The notes under the pieces: generated by a model
Databases searched by the model: none
The model's input: the letters and a program-made list of their open reading frames with translations, nothing else
What the model was told of the DNA's origin: nothing
Assembly: GCA_963854835.1 (NCBI GenBank)
Contig: OY978525.1
Coordinates: 52,435,429-52,499,428, forward strand
DNA: 64,000 nucleotides
Source of the DNA: Megamerina dolium
Taxonomy: Eukaryota; Arthropoda; Insecta; Diptera; Megamerinidae
Direction: 5' to 3'
Shown here: positions 49,067-63,000 of the stretch, piece after piece
How the letters are laid out: the number at the start of each line of letters is the position of its first letter
How positions within the stretch are numbered: the first letter of the stretch is position 1
Program-made: the position numbers and the translations under genes

Positions 49067-50812
49067 ATTGCTGAAAAAAGCAAATTCAAAATCCATTATT
49101 TTCACTAAAAATCGTGAAAAAAGCAGATTGCTTACAAAATAAATTGTATTGAAAGGGCTCAAGCAAGTAAATTCAAAATGAATTGATTTCATTGAAAATC
49201 GTGAAATTTACAAATTGTGGCTAAACCAAATTTTTTTGAAATTGCTGAAAAAGACAAATTCAAAATCCATTATTTTCACTAAAAATCGAGAAAAAAGCAG
49301 ATTGCTTACAAAATAAATTGTATTGAAAGGGCTCAAGCAAGTAAATTCAAAATGAATTGATTTCATTGAAAATCGTGAAATTTACAAATTGTGGCTAAAC
49401 CAAATTTTTTTGAAATTGCTGAAAAAGACAAATTCAAAATCCATTATTTTCACTAAAAATCGAGAAAAAAGCAGATTGCTTACAAAATAAATTGTATTGA
49501 AAGGGCTCAAGCAAGTAAATTCAAAATGAATTGATTTCATTGAAAATCGTGAAATTTACAAATTGTGGCTAAACCAAATTTTTTTGAAATTGCTGAAAAA
49601 AGCAAATTCAAAATCCATTATTTTCACTATCGTGAAAAAAGCAGATTGCTTACAAAATAAATTGTATTGAAAGGGCTCAAGCAAGTAAATTCAAAATGAA
49701 TTGATTTCATTGAAAATCGTGAAATTTACAAATTTGGCTAAACCAAATTTTTTTGAAATTGCTGAAAAAGACAAATTCAAAATCCATTATTTTCACTAAA
49801 AATCGTGAAAAAAGCAGATTGCTTACAAAATAAATTATATTGAAGGGGCTCAAACAAGTAAATTCAAAATGAATTGATTTCATTGAAAATCGTGAAATTT
49901 ACAAATTGTGGCTAAACCAAATTTTTTTGAAATTGCTGAAAAAGACAAATTCAAAATCCATTATTTACACTAAAAATCGTGAAAAAAGCATATTGCTTAC
50001 AAAATAAATTGTATTGAAGGGGCTCAAACAAGTAAATTCAAAATGAATTGATTTCATTGAAAATCGTGAAATTTACAAATTGTGGCTAAACCAAATTTTT
50101 TTGAAATTGCTGAAAAAGACAAATTCAAAATCCATTATTTTCACTAAAAATCGTGAAAAAAGCATATTGCTTACAAAATAAATTGTATTGAAGGGGCTCA
50201 AACAAGTAAATTCAAAATGAATTGATTTCATTGAAAATCGTGAAATTTACAAATTGTGGCTAAACCAAATTTTTTTGAAATTGCTGAAAAAGACAAATTC
50301 AAAATCCATTATTTTCACTAAAAATCGTGAAAAAAGCATATTGCTTACAAAATAAATTGTATTGAAGGAGCTCAAACAAGTAAATTCAAAATGAATTGAT
50401 TTCATTGAAAATCGTGAAATTTACAAATTGTGGCTAAACCAAATTTTTTTGAAATTGCTGAAAAAGACAAATTCAAAATCCATTATTTTCACTAAAAATC
50501 GTGAAAAAGCAGATTGCTTACAAAATAAATTGTATTGAAGGGGCTCAAACAAGTAAATTCAAAATGAATTGATTTCATTGAAAAACGTGAAAAATACAAA
50601 TTGTGGCTAAACCAAATTTTTTTGAAATTGCTGAAAAAAAGCAAATTCAAAATCCATTATTTTCACTAAAAATCGTGAAAAAAGCAGATTGCTTACAAAA
50701 TAAATTGTATTGAAAGGGCTCAAGCAAGTAAATTCAAAATGAATTGATTTCATTGAAAATCGTGAAATTTACAAATTTGGCTAAACCAAATTTTTTTGAA
50801 ATTGCTGAAAAA
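49067..50812 (+). repeat. Block Q copy 2
   Basis: Second copy of 11020-12764, with the same three GCATATTGC dimers, TTATTTACACT and AAATTATATTG alleles. The right edge is GAAAAAGAC here against GAAAAGGAC in copy 1. Confidence 0.85.
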
Positions 50813-51123
50813 GACAAATTCAAAATCCATTATTTTCACTAAAATCGTGAAAAAATGCATTATTTTCACTAAAAATTGTGCAAAAACAGATTGCTTACAA
50901 AATAAATTGTATTGAAGGGGCTCAAACAAGTTAATTCAAAATGAATTGATTTCATTGAAAATCATGAAATTTACAAATTGTGGCTAAACCAAATTTTTTT
51001 GAAATTGCTGAAAAGGACAAATTCAAAATCCATTATTTTCACTAAAATCGTGAAAAAATGCATTATTTTCACTAAAAATTGTGCAAAAACAGATTGCTTA
51101 CAAAATAAATTGTATTGAAGGGG

Positions 51124-51673
51124 CTCAACAAGTTAATTCAAAATGAATTGATTTCATTGAAAATCGTCAAAACTACAAATTGAGGCTAAAAAAAATTGTT
51201 TTGAGAAGGGTAAAAAAAAGCAAATTTATAATCCATTATTTTCACTAAAAATCGTGAAAAAAACAGATTGCTTACAAAATAAATTGTATTGAAGGGGATC
51301 AAACAAATTAATTCAAAATGCATTATTTTCATTGAAAATCATGAGAAATACAAATTGTGGCCAAAACATATTGTTTTAAAATTGCTGAAAAAATCAAATT
51401 CAAAATCCATTATTTTCACTAAAATAGTCAAAAAACCCATTATTTTCACTAAAAATCGTGAAAAAAACAGATTGTTTACAAAATAAATTATATTGAAGGG
51501 GCTCAAACAAATAAATTCAAAATGAATTGATTTCATTGAAAAACGTGAAAAATACAAATTGTGGCTAAACCAATTTTTTTTGAAATTGCTGAAAAAGACA
51601 AATTCAAAATCCATTATTTTCACTAAAATCGTGAAAAAACGCATTATTTTCACTAAAAATTGTGCAAAAACAG
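51124..51673 (+). repeat. M module 13
   Basis: Carries a private substitution (AAAATTGCTG for AAAATGGCTG near 51381) and an AAAATTG change that makes this subunit more B-like. Also AATTTCAAAAC-type flanks unchanged. Confidence 0.87.
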
Positions 51674-52811
51674 ATTGCTTACAAAATAAATTGTATTGAA
51701 GGGGCTCAAACAAGTAAATTCAAAATGTAAATTGATTTCATTGAAAATCGTGAAATTTACAAATTGTGGCTAAACCAAATTTTTTTGAAATTACTGAAAA
51801 ATACAATTTCAAAATCCATTATTTTCACTAAAATCGTGAAAAAACGCATTATTTTCACTAAAAATCGTGAAAAAAAACAGATTGCTTACAAAATAAATTG
51901 TATTGAAGGGGTTCAAACAAGTTAATTCAAAATGAATTGATATCATTGAAAAACGTGAAATTTACAAATTGTGGCTAAATCAAATTTTTTTGAAATTGCT
52001 GAAAAAGACAAATTCAAAATCCATTATTTTCACTAAAAATCGTGAAAAAAAGCAGATTGCTTACAAAATAAATTGTATTGAAGGGGCTCAAACAAGTAAA
52101 TTCAAAATGAATTGATTTCATTGAAAATCGTGAAATTTACAAATTGTGGCTAAACCAAATTTTTTTTGAAATTGCTGAAAAAGACAAATTCAAAATCCAT
52201 TATTTTCACTAAAAATCGTGAAAAAAGCAGATTGCTTACAAAATAAATTGTATTGAAGGGGCTCAAACAAGTTAATTCAAAATGAATTGATTTCATTGAA
52301 AATCGTGAAATTTACAAATTGTGGCTAAACCAAACTTTTTTGAAATTGCTGAAAAAGACAAATTCAAAATCCATTATTTTCACTAAAAATCGTGAAAAAG
52401 CAGATTGCTTACAAAATAAATTGTATTGAAGGGGCTCAAACAAGTAAATTCAAAATGAATTGATTTCATTGAAAAACGTGAAAAATACAAATTGTGGCTA
52501 AACCAAATTTTTTTGAAATTGCTGAAAAAAAGCAAATTCAAAATCCATTATTTTCACTAAAAATCGTGAAAAAAGCAGATTGCTTACAAAATAAATTGTA
52601 TTGAAAGGGCTCAAGCAAGTAAATTCAAAATGAATTGATTTCATTGAAAATCGTGAAATTTACAAATTTGGCTAAACCAAATTTTTTTGAAATTGCTGAA
52701 AAAGACAAATTCAAAATCCATTATTTTCACTAAAATCGTGAAAAAATGCATTATTTTCACTAAAAATTGTGCAAAAACAGATTGCTTACAAAATAAATTG
52801 TATTGAAGGGG

Positions 52812-53360
52812 CTCAACAAGTTAATTCAAAATGAATTGATTTCATTGAAAATCGTCAAAACTACAAATTGAGGCTAAAAAAAATTGTTTTGAGAAGGGTA
52901 AAAAAAGCAAATTTATAATCCATTATTTTCACTAAAAATCGTGAAAAAAACAGATTGCTTACAAAATAAATTGTATTGAAGGGGATCAAACAAATTAATT
53001 CAAAATGCATTATTTTCATTGAAAATCATGAGAAATACAAATTGTGGCCAAAACATATTGTTTTAAAATGGCTGAAAAAATCAAATTCAAAATCCATTAT
53101 TTTCACTAAAATAGTCAAAAAACCCATTATTTTCACTAAAAATCGTGAAAAAAACAGATTGTTTACAAAATAAATTATATTGAAGGGGCTCAAACAAATA
53201 AATTCAAAATGAATTGATTTCATTGAAAAACGTGAAAAATACAAATTGTGGCTAAACCAATTTTTTTTGAAATTGCTGAAAAAGACAAATTCAAAATCCA
53301 TTATTTTCACTAAAATCGTGAAAAAACGCATTATTTTCACTAAAAATTGTGCAAAAACAG
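52812..53360 (+). repeat. M module 14
   Basis: Full-length counterpart of truncated M5, with the seven-A form of the GAGAAGGGT tract as in M1 and M3. Confidence 0.88.
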
Positions 53361-55196
53361 ATTGCTTACAAAATAAATTGTATTGAAGGGGCTCAAACAA
53401 GTAAATTCAAAATGTAAATTGATTTCATTGAAAATCGTGAAATTTACAAATTGTGGCTAAACCAAATTTTTTTGAAATTACTGAAAAATACAATTTCAAA
53501 ATCCATTATTTTCACTAAAATCGTGAAAAAACGCATTATTTTCACTAAAAATCGTGAAAAAAAACAGATTGCTTACAAAATAAATTGTATTGAAGGGGTT
53601 CAAACAAGTTAATTCAAAATGAATTGATATCATTGAAAAACGTGAAATTTACAAATTGTGGCTAAATCAAATTTTTTTGAAATTGCTGAAAAAGACAAAT
53701 TCAAAATCCATTATTTTCACTAAAAATCGTGAAAAAAAGCAGATTGCTTACAAAATAAATTGTATTGAAGGGGCTCAAACAAGTAAATTCAAAATGAATT
53801 GATTTCATTGAAAATCGTGAAATTTACAAATTGTGGCTAAACCAAATTTTTTTTGAAATTGCTGAAAAAGACAAATTCAAAATCCATTATTTTCACTAAA
53901 AATCGTGAAAAAAGCAGATTGCTTACAAAATAAATTGTATTGAAGGGGCTCAAACAAGTTAATTCAAAATGAATTGATTTCATTGAAAATCGTGAAATTT
54001 ACAAATTGTGGCTAAACCAAACTTTTTTGAAATTGCTGAAAAAGACAAATTCAAAATCCATTATTTTCACTAAAAATCGTGAAAAAAGCAGATTGCTTAC
54101 AAAATAAATTGTATTGAAGGGGCTCAAACAAGTAAATTAAAAATGAATTGATTTCATTGAAAAACGTGAAAAATACAAATTGTGGCTAAACCAAATTTTT
54201 TTGAAATTGCTGAAAAAGTCAAATTTAAAATCCATTATTTTCACTAAAAATCGTGAAAAAACAGATTGCTTACAAAATAAATTGTATTGAAGGGGCTCAC
54301 ACAAGTTAATTCAAAATGCATTATTTTCACTGAAAAACGTGGAAAATACAAATTTTGGCTAAGCCAAATTTTTTTTGAAATTGCTGAAAAAGACAAATTC
54401 AAAATCCATTATTTTCACTAAAAATCGTGAAAAAAGCAGATTGCTTACAAAATAAATTGTATTGAAGGGGCTCAAACAAGTTAATTCAAAATGAATTGAT
54501 ATCATTGAAAAACGTGAAATTTACAAATTGTGGCTAAATCAAATTTTTTTGAAATTGCTGAAAAAGACAAATTCAAAATCCATTATTTTCACTAAAAATC
54601 GTGAAAAAAGCATATTGCTTACAAAATAAATTGTATTGTAGGGGCTCAAACAAGTAAATTCAAAATGAATTGATTTCATTGAAAATCGTGAAATTTACAA
54701 ATTGTGGCTAAACCAAATTGTTATGAAATTGCTGAAAAGGACAAATTCAAAATCCATTATTTTCACTAAAAATCGTGAAAAAAGCAGATTGCTTACAAAA
54801 TAAATTGTATTGTAGGGGCTCAAACAAGTAAATTCAAAATGAATTGATTTCATTGAAAATCGTGAAATTTTCAAATTGTGGCTAAACCAAATTTTTTTTG
54901 AAATTGCTGAAAAAGACAAATTCAAAATCCATTATTTTCACTAAAAATCGTGAAAAAAGCATATTGCTTACAAAATAAATTGTATTGTAGGGGCTCAAAC
55001 AAGTAAATTCAAAATGAATTGATTTCATTGAAAATCGTGAAATTTACAAATTGTGGCTAAACCAAATTGTTATGAAATTGCTGAAAAGGACAAATTCAAA
55101 ATCCATTATTTTCACTAAAATCGTGAAAAAATGCATTATTTTCACTAAAAATTGTGCAAAAACAGATTGCTTACAAAATAAATTGTATTGAAGGGG

Positions 55197-55746
55197 CTCA
55201 ACAAGTTAATTCAAAATGAATTGATTTCATTGAAAATCGTCAAAACTACAAATTGAGGCTAAAAAAAATTGTTTTGAGAAGGGTAAAAAAAAGCAAATTT
55301 ATAATCCATTATTTTCACTAAAAATCGTGAAAAAAACAGATTGCTTACAAAATAAATTGTATTGAAGGGGATCAAACAAATTAATTCAAAATGCATTATT
55401 TTCATTGAAAATCATGAGAAATACAAATTGTGGCCAAAACATATTGTTTTAAAATGGCTGAAAAAATCAAATTCAAAATCCATTATTTTCACTAAAATAG
55501 TCAAAAAACCCATTATTTTCACTAAAAATCGTGAAAAAAACAGATTGTTTACAAAATAAATTATATTGAAGGGGCTCAAACAAATAAATTCAAAATGAAT
55601 TGATTTCATTGAAAAACGTGAAAAATACAAATTGTGGCTAAACCAATTTTTTTTGAAATTGCTGAAAAAGACAAATTCAAAATCCATTATTTTCACTAAA
55701 ATCGTGAAAAAACGCATTATTTTCACTAAAAATTGTGCAAAAACAG
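55197..55746 (+). repeat. M module 15
   Basis: Counterpart of M6, with the same rare TTTTTACTAAAATCG allele in the following subunit. Confidence 0.88.
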
Positions 55747-57318
55747 ATTGCTTACAAAATAAATTGTATTGAAGGGGCTCAAACAAGTAAATTCAAAATG
55801 TAAATTGATTTCATTGAAAATCGTGAAATTTACAAATTGTGGCTAAACCAAATTTTTTTGAAATTACTGAAAAATACAATTTCAAAATCCATTATTTTTA
55901 CTAAAATCGTGAAAAAACGCATTATTTTCACTAAAAATTGTGCAAAAACAGATTGCTTACAAAATAAATTGTATTGAAGGGGCTCAAACAAGTAAATTCA
56001 AAATGTAAATTGATTTCATTGAAAATCGTGAAATTTACAAATTGTGGCTAAACCAAACTTTTTTGAAATTGCTGAAAAAGACAAATTCAAAATCCATTAT
56101 TTTCACTAAAAATCGTGAAAAAAGCAGATTGCTTACAAAATAAATTGTATTGAAGGGGCTCAAACAAGTAAATTAAAAATGAATTGATTTCATTGAAAAA
56201 CGTGAAAAATACAAATTGTGGCTAAACCAAATTTTTTTGAAATTGCTGAAAAAGTCAAATTTAAAATCCATTATTTTCACTAAAAATCGTGAAAAAAGCA
56301 TATTGCTTACAAAATAAATTGTATTGAAGGGGCTCAAACAAGTAAATTCAAAATGAATTGATTTCATTGAAAATCGTGAAATTTACAAATTGTGGCTAAA
56401 CCAAATTTTTTTGAAATTGCTGAAAAAGACAAATTCAAAATCCATTATTTTCACTAAAAATCGTGAAAAAAGCAGATTGCTTACAAAATAAATTGTACTG
56501 AAGGGGCTCAAACAAGTAAATTCAAAATGAATTGATTTCATTGAAAAACGTGAAAAATACAAATTGTGGCTAAACCAAATTTTTATGAAATTGCTGAAAA
56601 AGACAAATTCAAAATCCATTATTTTCACTAAAAATCGTGAAAGAAGCAGATTGCTTACAAAATAAATTGTATTGTAGGGGCTCAAACAAGTAAATTCAAA
56701 ATGGTTTGATTTCATTGAAAATCGTGAAATTTCCAAATTGTGGCTAAACCAAATTTTTTTGAAATTGCAGAAAAAGACAAATTCAAAATCCATTATTTTC
56801 ACTAAAAATCGTGAAAAAAGCATATTGCTTACAAAATAAATTGTATTGTAGGGGCTCAAACAAGTAAATTCAAAATGAATTGATTTCATTGAAAAACGTG
56901 AAAAATACAAATTGTGGCTAAACCAAATTTTTATGAAATTGCTGAAAAAGACAAATTCAAAATCCATTATTTTCACTAAAAATCGTGAAAAAAGCATATT
57001 GCTTACAAAATAAATTGTATTGAAGGAGCTCAAACAAGTAAATTCAAAATGAATTGATTTCATTGAAAATCGTGAAATTTCCAAATTGTGGCTAAACCAA
57101 ATTTTTTTGAAATTGCAGAAAAAGACAAATTCAAAATCCATTATTTTCACTAAAAATCGTGAAAAAAGCATATTGCTTACAAAATAAATTGTATTGTAGG
57201 GGCTCAAACAAGTAAATTCAAAATGAATTGATTTCATTGAAAAACGTGAAAAATACAAATTGTGGCTAAACCAAATTTTTATGAAATTGCTGAAAAAGAC
57301 AAATTCAATTGAAGAAGT

Positions 57319-58905
57319 AAATTCAAAATCCATTATTTTCATTAAAAATCGTGAAAAATACAGATCGTGGCCGAAATATATTGTTTTGAATGGGCTTGAA
57401 CAAGTAAATTCAAAACATATAATTTCTACTACAAATCGTGAAAAATACAGATTGTGGTCGAAATATATTTTTTTGAAGGGGCTTGAACAAGTAAATTCAA
57501 AATGCATTATTTTCACTAAAAATCGTGAAAAATACAGATTGTGCCCGAAACATATTGTTTAGAATGGGCTTGAACAAGTAAATCTAAAATCCATTATTTT
57601 CATTAAAAAATCTAGAAAAATACATATTGTGGCCGAAATATATTGTTTTGAAGGGGCTTGAACAATAAATTCAAAATCAATTATTTTCATTAAAAATCGT
57701 GAAAAATACAGATCGTGGCCGAAATATATTGTTTTGAAGGGGCTTGAACAAGTAAATCTAAAATCCATTATTTTCATTAAAAAATCGTGAAAAATACAGA
57801 TTGTGCCCGAAATATATTGTTTTGAAGGGGCTTGAAAAAGTAAATTCAAAATCCATTATTTTCACTAAAAATCGTGAAAAATACAGATTGTGCCCGAAAT
57901 ATATTGTTTTGAAGGGGCTTGAACAATAAATTCAAAATCAATTATTTTCATTAAAAATCGTGAAAAATACAGATCGTGGCTAGAAAAATACATATTGTGG
58001 CCGAAATATATTGTTTTGAAGGGGCTTGAACAGTAAATTCAAAATCAATTATTTTCATTAAAAATCGTGAAAAATACAGATCGTGGCCGAAATATATTGT
58101 TCTGAAGGGGCTTGAACAAGTAAATCTAAAATCCATTATTTTCATTAAAAAATCGTGAAAAATACAGATTGTGCCCGAAATATATTGTTTTGAAGGGGCT
58201 TGAAAAAGTAAATTCAAAATCCATTATTTTCACTAAAAATCGTGAAAAATACAGATTGTGCCCGAAATATATTGTTTTGAAGGGGCTTGAAAAAGTAAAT
58301 TCAAAATCCATTATTTTCACTAAAAATCGTGAAAAATACAGATTGTGCCCGAAATATATTGTTTAGAAGGGGCTTGGACAAGTAAATTCAAAACATATTA
58401 TTTCTTCTACAAATCGTGAAAAATACAGATTGTGGCCGAAATATATTTTTTTGAAGGGGCTTGAACAAGTAAATTCAAAATGCATTATTTTCACTAAAAA
58501 TCGTGAAAAATACAGATTGTGGCCGAAATATATTGTTTTGAAGGGGCTTGAACAAGTAAATTCGAAACACATTATTACTTCTACAAATCGTGAAAAATAC
58601 AGATTGTGGCCGAAACATATTGTTTAGAATGGGCCTGAACAAGTAAATTCAAAATGCATTATTTTCACTAAAAATCGTGAAAAATACAGATTGTGCCCGA
58701 AACATATTGTTTAGAATGGGCTTGAACAAGTAAATTCAAAATCCATTATTTTTTGTAAAAATCGTGAAAAATACAGATTGTGGCCGAAATATATTTTTTT
58801 GAAGTAGCTTGAACAAGTAAATTCAAAATGCATTATTTTAACTAAAAATCGTGAAAAATACAGATTGTGGCCGAAATATATTGTTTTGAATGGGCTTGAA
58901 CAAGT
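57319..58905 (+). repeat. C island 2: about 18 monomers of 87 bp
   Basis: 1587 bp of C monomers, colinear with island 1. Offsets to island 1 step from 35408 to 35669 (three monomers gained here) and then to 34970 (eight monomers fewer). One substitution noted: CATATAATTTC at 57415 against CATATTATTTC. Both changes are whole numbers of monomers, apart from about 3 bp at A runs. Confidence 0.92.
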
Positions 58906-60018
58906 AAATTCAAAATCCATTATTTTCACTAAAAATCGTGAAAAAAGCAGATTGCTTACAAAATAAATTGTATTGAAGGGGCTCAAACAAGTAAATTCAA
59001 AATGAATTGATTTCATTGAAAATCGTGAAATTTACAAATTTGGCTAAACCAAATTTTTTTGAAATTGCTGAAAAAAGCAAATAAAAAATCCATTATTTTC
59101 ACTATAAATCGTGAAAAAAGCAGATTGCTTACAAAATAAATTGTATTGAAAGGGCTCAAGCAAGTAAATTCAAAATGAATTGATTTCATTGAAAATCGTG
59201 AAATTTACAAATTTGGCTAAACCAAATTTTTTTGAAATTGCTGAAAAAAGCAAATAAAAAATCCATTATTTTCACTATAAATCGTGAAAAAAGCAGATTG
59301 CTTACAAAATAAATTGTATTGAAAGGGCTCAAGCAAGTAAATTCAAAATGAATTGATTTCATTGAAAAACGTGAAAAATACAAATTGTGGCTAAACCAAA
59401 TTTTTTTTGAAATTGCTGAAAAAGACAAATTCAAAATCCATTATTTTCACTAAAAATCGTGAAAAAAGCAGATTGCTTACAAAATAAATTGTATTGAAGG
59501 GGCTCAAACAAGTAAATTCAAAATGAATTGATTTCATTGAAAATCGTGAAATTTACAAATTGTGGCTAAACCAAATTTTTTTGAAATTGCTGAAAAAGAC
59601 AAATTCAAAATCCATTATTTACACTAAAAATCGTGAAAAAAGCATATTGCTTACAAAATAAATTGTATTGTAGGGGCTCAAACAAGTAAATTCAAAATGA
59701 ATTGATTTCATTGAAAAACGTGAAAAATACAAATTGTGGCTAAACCAAATTTTTTTTGAAATTGCTGAAAAAGACAAATTCAAAATCCATTATTTTCACT
59801 AAAAATCGTGAAAAAAGCAGATTGCTTACAAAATAAATTGTATTGAAGGGGCTCAAACAAGTAAATTCAAAATGAATTGATTTCATTGAAAATCGTGAAA
59901 TTTACAAATTGTGGCTAAACCAAATTTTTTTGAAATTGCTGAAAAAGACAAATTCAAAATCCATTATTTTCACTAAAAATCGTGAAAAAATCAGATTGCT
60001 TACAAAATAAATTGTACT
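58906..60018 (+). repeat. A-B dimers after C island 2
   Basis: Up to 59367 it follows the start of block W1 (two GCAAATAAAAAATC dimers; offset 34970), then switches at GAAAAACGTG to other A-B dimers including TTATTTACACT and ATCAGATTGC. These do not occur at this place in the first round, so a different HOR segment has been put between the W start and the rest of W. Confidence 0.83.
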
Positions 60019-63000
60019 GAAGGGGCTCAAACAAGTAAATTAAAAATGAATTGATTTCATTGAAAATCGTGAAATTTACAAATTGTGGCTAAACCAAATT
60101 TTTTTTGAAATTGCTGAAAAAGACAAATTCAAAATCCATTATTTTCACTAAAAATCGTGAAAAAAGCAGATTGCTTACAAAATAAATTGTATTGAAGGGG
60201 CTCAAACAAGTTAATTCAAAATGAATTGATTTCATTGAAAATCGTGAAATTTACAAATTGTGGCTAAACCAAACTTTTTTGAAATTGCCTTAAAAGACAA
60301 ATTCAAAATCCATTATTTTCACTAAAAATCGTGAAAAAAGCAGATTGCTTACAAAATAAATTGTATTGAAGGGGCTCAAACAAGTAAATTAAAAATGAAT
60401 TGATTTCATTGAAAAACGTGAAAAATACAAATTGTGGCTAAACCAAATTTTTTTGAAATTGCTGAAAAAGTCAAATTTAAAATCCATTATTTTCACTAAA
60501 AATCGTGAAAAAAACAGATTGCTTACAAAATAAATTGTATTGAAGGGGCTCACACAAGTTAATTCAAAATGCATTATTTTCACTGAAAAACGTGGAAAAT
60601 ACAAATTTTGGCTAAGCCAAATTTTTTTTGAAATTGCTGAAAAAGACAAATTCAAAATCCATTATTTTCACTAAAAATCGTGAAAAAAGCAGATTGCTTA
60701 CAAAATAAATTGTATTGAAGGGGCTCAAACAAGTTAATTCAAAATGAATTGATATCATTGAAAAACGTGAAATTTACAAATTGTGGCTAAATCAAATTTT
60801 TTTGAAATTGCTGAAAAAGACAAATTCAAAATCCATTATTTTCACTAAAAATCGTGAAAAAAGCATATTGCTTACAAAATAAATTGTATTGTAGGGGCTC
60901 AAACAAGTAAATTCAAAATGAATTGATTTCATTGAAAATCGTGAAATTTACAAATTGTGGCTAAACCAAATTGTTATGAAATTGCTGAAAAGGACAAATT
61001 CAAAATCCATTATTTTCACTAAAAATCGTGAAAAAAGCAGATTGCTTACAAAATAAATTGTATTGTAGGGGCTCAAACAAGTAAATTCAAAATGAATTGA
61101 TTTCATTGAAAATCGTGAAATTTTCAAATTGTGGCTAAACCAAATTTTTTTTGAAATTGCTGAAAAAGACAAATTCAAAATCCATTATTTTCACTAAAAA
61201 TCGTGAAAAAAGCAGATTGCTTACAAAATAAATTGTATTGAAGGGGCTCAAACAAGTTAATTCAAAATGAATTGATTTCATTGAAAATCGTGAAATTTAC
61301 AAATTGTGGCTAAACCAAACTTTTTTGAAATTGCTGACAAAGACAAATTCAAAATCCATTATTTTCACTAAAAATCGTGAAAAAAGCAGATTGCTTACAA
61401 AATAAATTGTATTGAAGGGGCTCAAACAAGTAAATTCAAAATGCATTATTTTCATTGAATATCGTGAGAAATACAAATTGTGGTCAAAACAAATTTTTTT
61501 TAGAAGGTTGAAAAAAGCAAATTCAAAATCCATTACTTTAACTAAAAATAGTGAGAAAAACAGATTGCTTACAAAATAAATTGTATTGAAGGGGCTCAAA
61601 CAAGTAAATTCAAAATGAATTGATTTCATTGAAAATCGTGAAATTTACAAATTGTGGCTAAACCAAATTTTTTTGAAATTGCTGAAAAAGACAAATTCAA
61701 AATCCATTATTTTCACTAAAAATCGTGAAAAAACAGATTGCTTACAAAATAAATTGTATTGAAGGGGCTCACACAAGTTAATTCAAAATGTATTATTTTC
61801 ACTGAAAAACGTGGAAAATACAAATTGTGGCTAAACCAAATTTTTTTGAAATTGCTGAAAAAGTCAAATTTAAAATCCATTATTTTCACTAAAAATCGTG
61901 AAAAAACAGATTGCTTACAAAATAAATTGTATTGAAGGGGCTCACACAAGTTAATTCAAAATGCATTATTTTCACTGAAAAACGTGGAAAATACAAATTG
62001 TGGCTAAACCAAATTTTTTTGAAATTGCTGAAAAAGACAAATTCAAAATCCATTATTTTCACTAAAAATCGTGAAAAAAGCAGATTGCTTACAAAATAAA
62101 TTGTACTGAAGGGGCTCAAACAAGTAAATTCAAAATGAATTGATTTCATTGAAAAACGTGAAAAATACAAATTGTGGCTAAACCAAATTTTTATGAAATT
62201 GCTGAAAAAGACAAATTCAAAATCCATTATTTTCACTAAAAATCGTGAAAAAAGCAGATTGCTTACAAAATAAATTGTATTGAAGGGGCTCAAACAAGTA
62301 AATTCAAAATGAATTGATTTCATTGAAAATCGTGAAATTTACAAATTGTGGCTAAACCAAATTTTTTTGAAATTGCTGAAAAAGACAAATTCAAAATCCA
62401 TTATTTTCACTAAAAATCGTGAAAAAAGCAGATTGCTTACAAAATAAATTGTACTGAAGGGGCTCAAACAAGTAAATTCAAAATGAATTGATTTCATTGA
62501 AAAACGTGAAAAATACAAATTGTGGCTAAACCAAATTTTTTTGAAATTGCTGAAAAAAGCAAATTCAAAATCCATTATTTTCACTAAAAATCGTGAAAAA
62601 AGCAGATTGCTTACAAAATAAATTGTATTGAAAGGGCTCAAGCAAGTAAATTCAAAATGAATTGATTTCATTGAAAATCGTGAAATTTACAAATTTGGCT
62701 AAACCAAATTTTTTTGAAATTGCTGAAAAAGACAAATTCAAAATCCATTATTTTCACTAAAAATCGTGAAAAAAGCAGATTGCTTACAAAATAAATTGTA
62801 TTGAAAGGGCTCAAACAAGTAAATTCAAAATGAATTGATTTCATTGAAAATCGTGAAATTTACAAATTGTGGCTAAACCAAATTTTTTTGAAATTGCTGA
62901 AAAAGACAAATTCAAAATCCATTATTTTCACTAAAAATCGAGAAAAAAGCAGATTGCTTACAAAATAAATTGTATTGAAAGGGCTCAAGCAAGTAAATTC

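Larger units (their letters stand above)
50813..57318 (+). repeat. Block Y copy 2
   Basis: Match to block Y1 at offset 35408 (starting from about 50687). It has M13, M14 and M15 where Y1 has M4, M5 and M6. The M13-M14 spacing is 1687 bp because one 203-bp dimer present at about 17340-17545 is absent. Confidence 0.88.

Noticed and set aside
56383..57516. 377-residue minus-strand open frame and dozens of shorter frames on both strands as protein genes
   Set aside because: They are open only because the period is divisible by 3. Frames are open on both strands, starts and stops fall at arbitrary indels, the frame spans the dimer-to-C junction, copies are broken by substitutions and 1-4 bp indels, and there is no start context, intron pattern or recognisable domain.
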